From the NCBI RefSeq assembly GCF_041381155.1, contig NC_091143.1, forward strand, positions 35,702,679 to 35,766,678: a stretch of DNA of 64,000 nt, given 5' to 3'. Origin of the DNA: Argopecten irradians (taxonomy: Eukaryota > Mollusca > Bivalvia > Pectinida > Pectinidae). Of the stretch, positions 63,301 to 64,000 are shown in pieces. The position numbers and the translations under genes were made by a program. Each line of letters opens with the position of its first letter. Position 1 is the stretch's first letter. The notes beneath the pieces are model-generated. The model did not search any database. It saw nothing but the letters and a program-made list of their open reading frames with translations, and had not been told where the DNA came from.

Positions 63301-63975
63301 TTTCAGTGTGCAATATACGTCTGAGAGGTAGCGTTCAAAATATATAGATATAAATCGTTTTATTTTTATACCGTTTTCAGGAAATTAATGAACAAAAATT
63401 AAGTAAACATATAAAACAATAGCAAAAACAATACGAAGGCTATTGGATATATCATCTAATTCTATTTCATTTTTAATGTATCGTAATAATATATTTTTAG
63501 AATAAATGATATCCTATTGTCTTAATACAAATAAATACAAAGAAAAGAGGTTACCAAACAAAGTGCATTGTAACAAGATATAAATACAGTATGCATCGTC
63601 TCATGTAGTTGACAAGAAATTAGGTATGTGTCATTCACAGTTTCAGGAAATAATACAATAATGTAATCCTAGGTGATATGAGATCATTCGATTTTTATCA
63701 TCAATATTTACTCTACTTAAAACGTGTCATAAATTTTTATCCCACATGTGTTACGATGGTACATATACAGCTACCTACCTTTTCAACTGTGTACTCTTAC
63801 GATACAATGTTTTGATAATGTTTTGATACTAAGGGCGATTCGTGATCTTCCCCGCTGGTAGAATGAGTGCAAGTTAAACTTCAGCATACACATATCTACA
63901 TGGAAGTCTTTGATGTTTAATAGTTAATGCCCGCACATAAAAAACTTCGCATAAGATTACCTTACTTTTGCTCAT
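54078..63975 (-). CDS. ASMT-like SAM-dependent O-methyltransferase with a Met-Pro-rich insertion, 6 complete exons plus a probable 5' exon
   Basis: Predicted cytosolic O-methyltransferase of the ASMT/plant-COMT fold, transferring methyl from SAM to a hydroxyl; the substrate is unknown. Joining (minus strand) 63975-63961, 63206-63035, 57380-57240, 56995-56579, 55449-55309, 54779-54657 and 54301-54078 gives 410 residues plus TGA; human ASMT is about 345. All junctions are GT-AG, and the body introns are all phase 1. Residues 6-109 form the winged-helix/dimerisation part (CLEAGVFDNL, TVKLLDTLVSFKLLEKH, YLTRSRKPTLIGLSMMESS). Residues 111-207 are a Met/Pro/Asn-rich insertion. SAM motif I is DLGGGSGQ (246-253), followed by ITVFDLP, GDLYILSHIVHMWN with the expected catalytic His, and MSKGQERTATEY, ending YFDAMLMKKPF. 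The Asp that usually follows the catalytic His is Met. Molluscs carry many ASMT-like paralogues, so melatonin synthesis should not be assumed. The start is uncertain. Confidence 0.9.
54657..54779 (-). CDS. ASMT-like exon with catalytic His region
   Basis: Acceptor TTGATTGCAG, donor GTAAGA. It encodes GNFLEDDIPSGDLYILSHIV, then HMWNSQSLDQILTKVYASLP. This aligns with the family stretch containing the catalytic His followed by Asp-Trp; here His is followed by Met-Trp. Confidence 0.95.
55075..55254. mobile_element. TGACGTCA-bearing MITE family, copy 3 (intron of the ASMT-like gene)
   Basis: Right end GCAAGGGCAGATAACTCTGT, then AATATGCAAATACGGTAT; left end ATTCCGTCTTTACAGAGAGT, with a small deletion relative to the other copies. 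One TGACGTCA at 55191-55198. It lies wholly within the intron between the motif I exon and the catalytic exon. Confidence 0.8.
55309..55449 (-). CDS. ASMT-like exon with SAM-binding strand order
   Basis: Acceptor CAATTTCAG, donor GTAGTT. It encodes GGSGQISFELSREYPNMEIT, then VFDLPQVSQMAEKLQP and RVSFKSG. It completes the Gly-rich SAM motif begun in the previous exon and includes the acidic FDLP motif II. Confidence 0.96.
56579..56995 (-). CDS. ASMT-like exon carrying the Met-Pro-rich insertion
   Basis: Acceptor TTTATTTATAG, donor GTAGGT, 417 nt. It begins GQPNLDMNKNN and runs through a Lys/Asn/Pro-rich stretch. Eight Met-Pro dipeptides lie at residues 154-188 (for example NVMPNAMPCMPVMPEMMP). 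The family pattern resumes at about MAGMMHVKMMSAY and TTALARAFDLSTHREAVDLG. The usual family segment here is much shorter. The frame is open throughout and both junctions are in phase with their neighbours, so the insertion appears to be translated. At DNA level it is built on repeated CATGCC/ATGCC words (GGCAT on the plus strand), which suggests growth by slippage. Confidence 0.9.
57240..57380 (-). CDS. ASMT-like exon, end of dimerisation region
   Basis: Acceptor TTGATTCCAG, donor GTAAGT. It encodes GQSTYKNTPGTSKYLTRSRK, then PTLIGLSMMESSFILPLLDK and FPTFLQAG, aligning with the family block that contains the 'Y.NT..S.YL' pattern. Confidence 0.94.
57381..63034 (-). other. Large ASMT-like intron (5.65 kb)
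   Basis: No additional exon is needed: both flanking exons are in phase and the protein aligns without a gap across the junction. No foreign gene was recognised inside. It contains a 28-bp minisatellite and a degraded TTCGCG/TTACAGTA element near 58520-58757. Confidence 0.6.
58007..58150. repeat. 28-bp tandem repeat (GGTGTATTCAACAGTCGTGG)
   Basis: About five diverged units of 27-28 bp with the core TATTCAACAG(T)CGTGGTGCTTTAG, in the large first full intron of the ASMT-like gene. Non-coding. Confidence 0.85.
63035..63206 (-). CDS. ASMT-like exon, N-terminal winged-helix region
   Basis: Acceptor CTCTTTGCAG, donor GTAAGA. It encodes IMQQCLEAGVFDNLESHGEP, then CTADVFAKKHNYEPKLTVKL and LDTLVSFKLLEKHITNK. 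The 'ACELGVFDxL..LD.L..LKLLEK' arrangement is the standard N-terminal dimerisation domain of ASMT-type enzymes. It enters in phase 0. Confidence 0.93.
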
Positions 63976-64000
63976 TGCTATATAATACATTTGGCTTTTT
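63961..64000 (-). CDS. ASMT-like first or partial 5' exon at the window edge
   Basis: A donor (GTAATC) at 63960 closes a frame reading KSQMYYIAMSKSK from the window edge, phase 0, which is what the next exon needs. Start codons exist at 63975 (MSKSK) and 63990 (MYYIAMSKSK). The frame stays open to the edge and the family normally has about 15-20 residues more before GVFD. The true exon may therefore continue past 64000, with neither ATG being the start. It is short, so the exon call itself is moderate. Confidence 0.5.

Overview
The window is AT-rich, intron-containing animal DNA with many short palindromic repeats and minisatellites. The gene content points to a lophotrochozoan, most likely a bivalve mollusc: an NR2E3-type nuclear receptor, an acetylserotonin-O-methyltransferase-like gene, a short-chain-collagen-C4-like pseudogene, and a tRNA-derived SINE with a mollusc-type core. 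No prokaryotic feature, CRISPR array or viral gene was seen.

Layout. (1) 1-13189: no gene supported; it holds a 101-bp tandem repeat (5169-5455), one copy of a 'TTAAAGATGCTCC' inverted-repeat element (4695-5059) and a ~1-kb modular repeat (9711-10771). (2) 13190-33971: one plus-strand nuclear receptor gene of eight coding exons (435 codons before the stop). Its first exon is tiny and is separated from the DNA-binding-domain exon by a 14.6-kb intron. Every splice junction is GT-AG and in phase. Introns 3 and 6 and the 3' UTR contain palindromic mobile elements. A decayed tandem copy of the start of exon 8 lies just upstream of the real exon. (3) 34264-35290: a 72-bp satellite array of about 13 units bounded by short inverted termini. 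(4) 35300-53830: mostly gene-free, with dispersed elements, a SINE and microsatellites, plus a short-chain-collagen-C4-like pseudogene (41857-42569) broken by four frame changes. (5) 54078 to the right edge: a minus-strand ASMT-like O-methyltransferase gene of six complete exons plus a probable first or partial exon at the edge. Its open reading frame is continuous, with phase-1 junctions throughout the body of the gene. It carries an unusual Met-Pro-rich insertion between the dimerisation part and the SAM-binding domain.

The two intact genes are convergent. NR2E3/Hr51 receptors act in photoreceptor and clock-related neurons, and ASMT makes melatonin in vertebrates, so both touch light biology. 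Nothing in the sequence shows that they work together, and molluscan ASMT-like enzymes need not make melatonin. The most unusual observations are the Met-Pro insertion, the duplicated pseudo-exon 8, and a small palindromic element family that carries TGACGTCA (CRE-type) sites into both genes.
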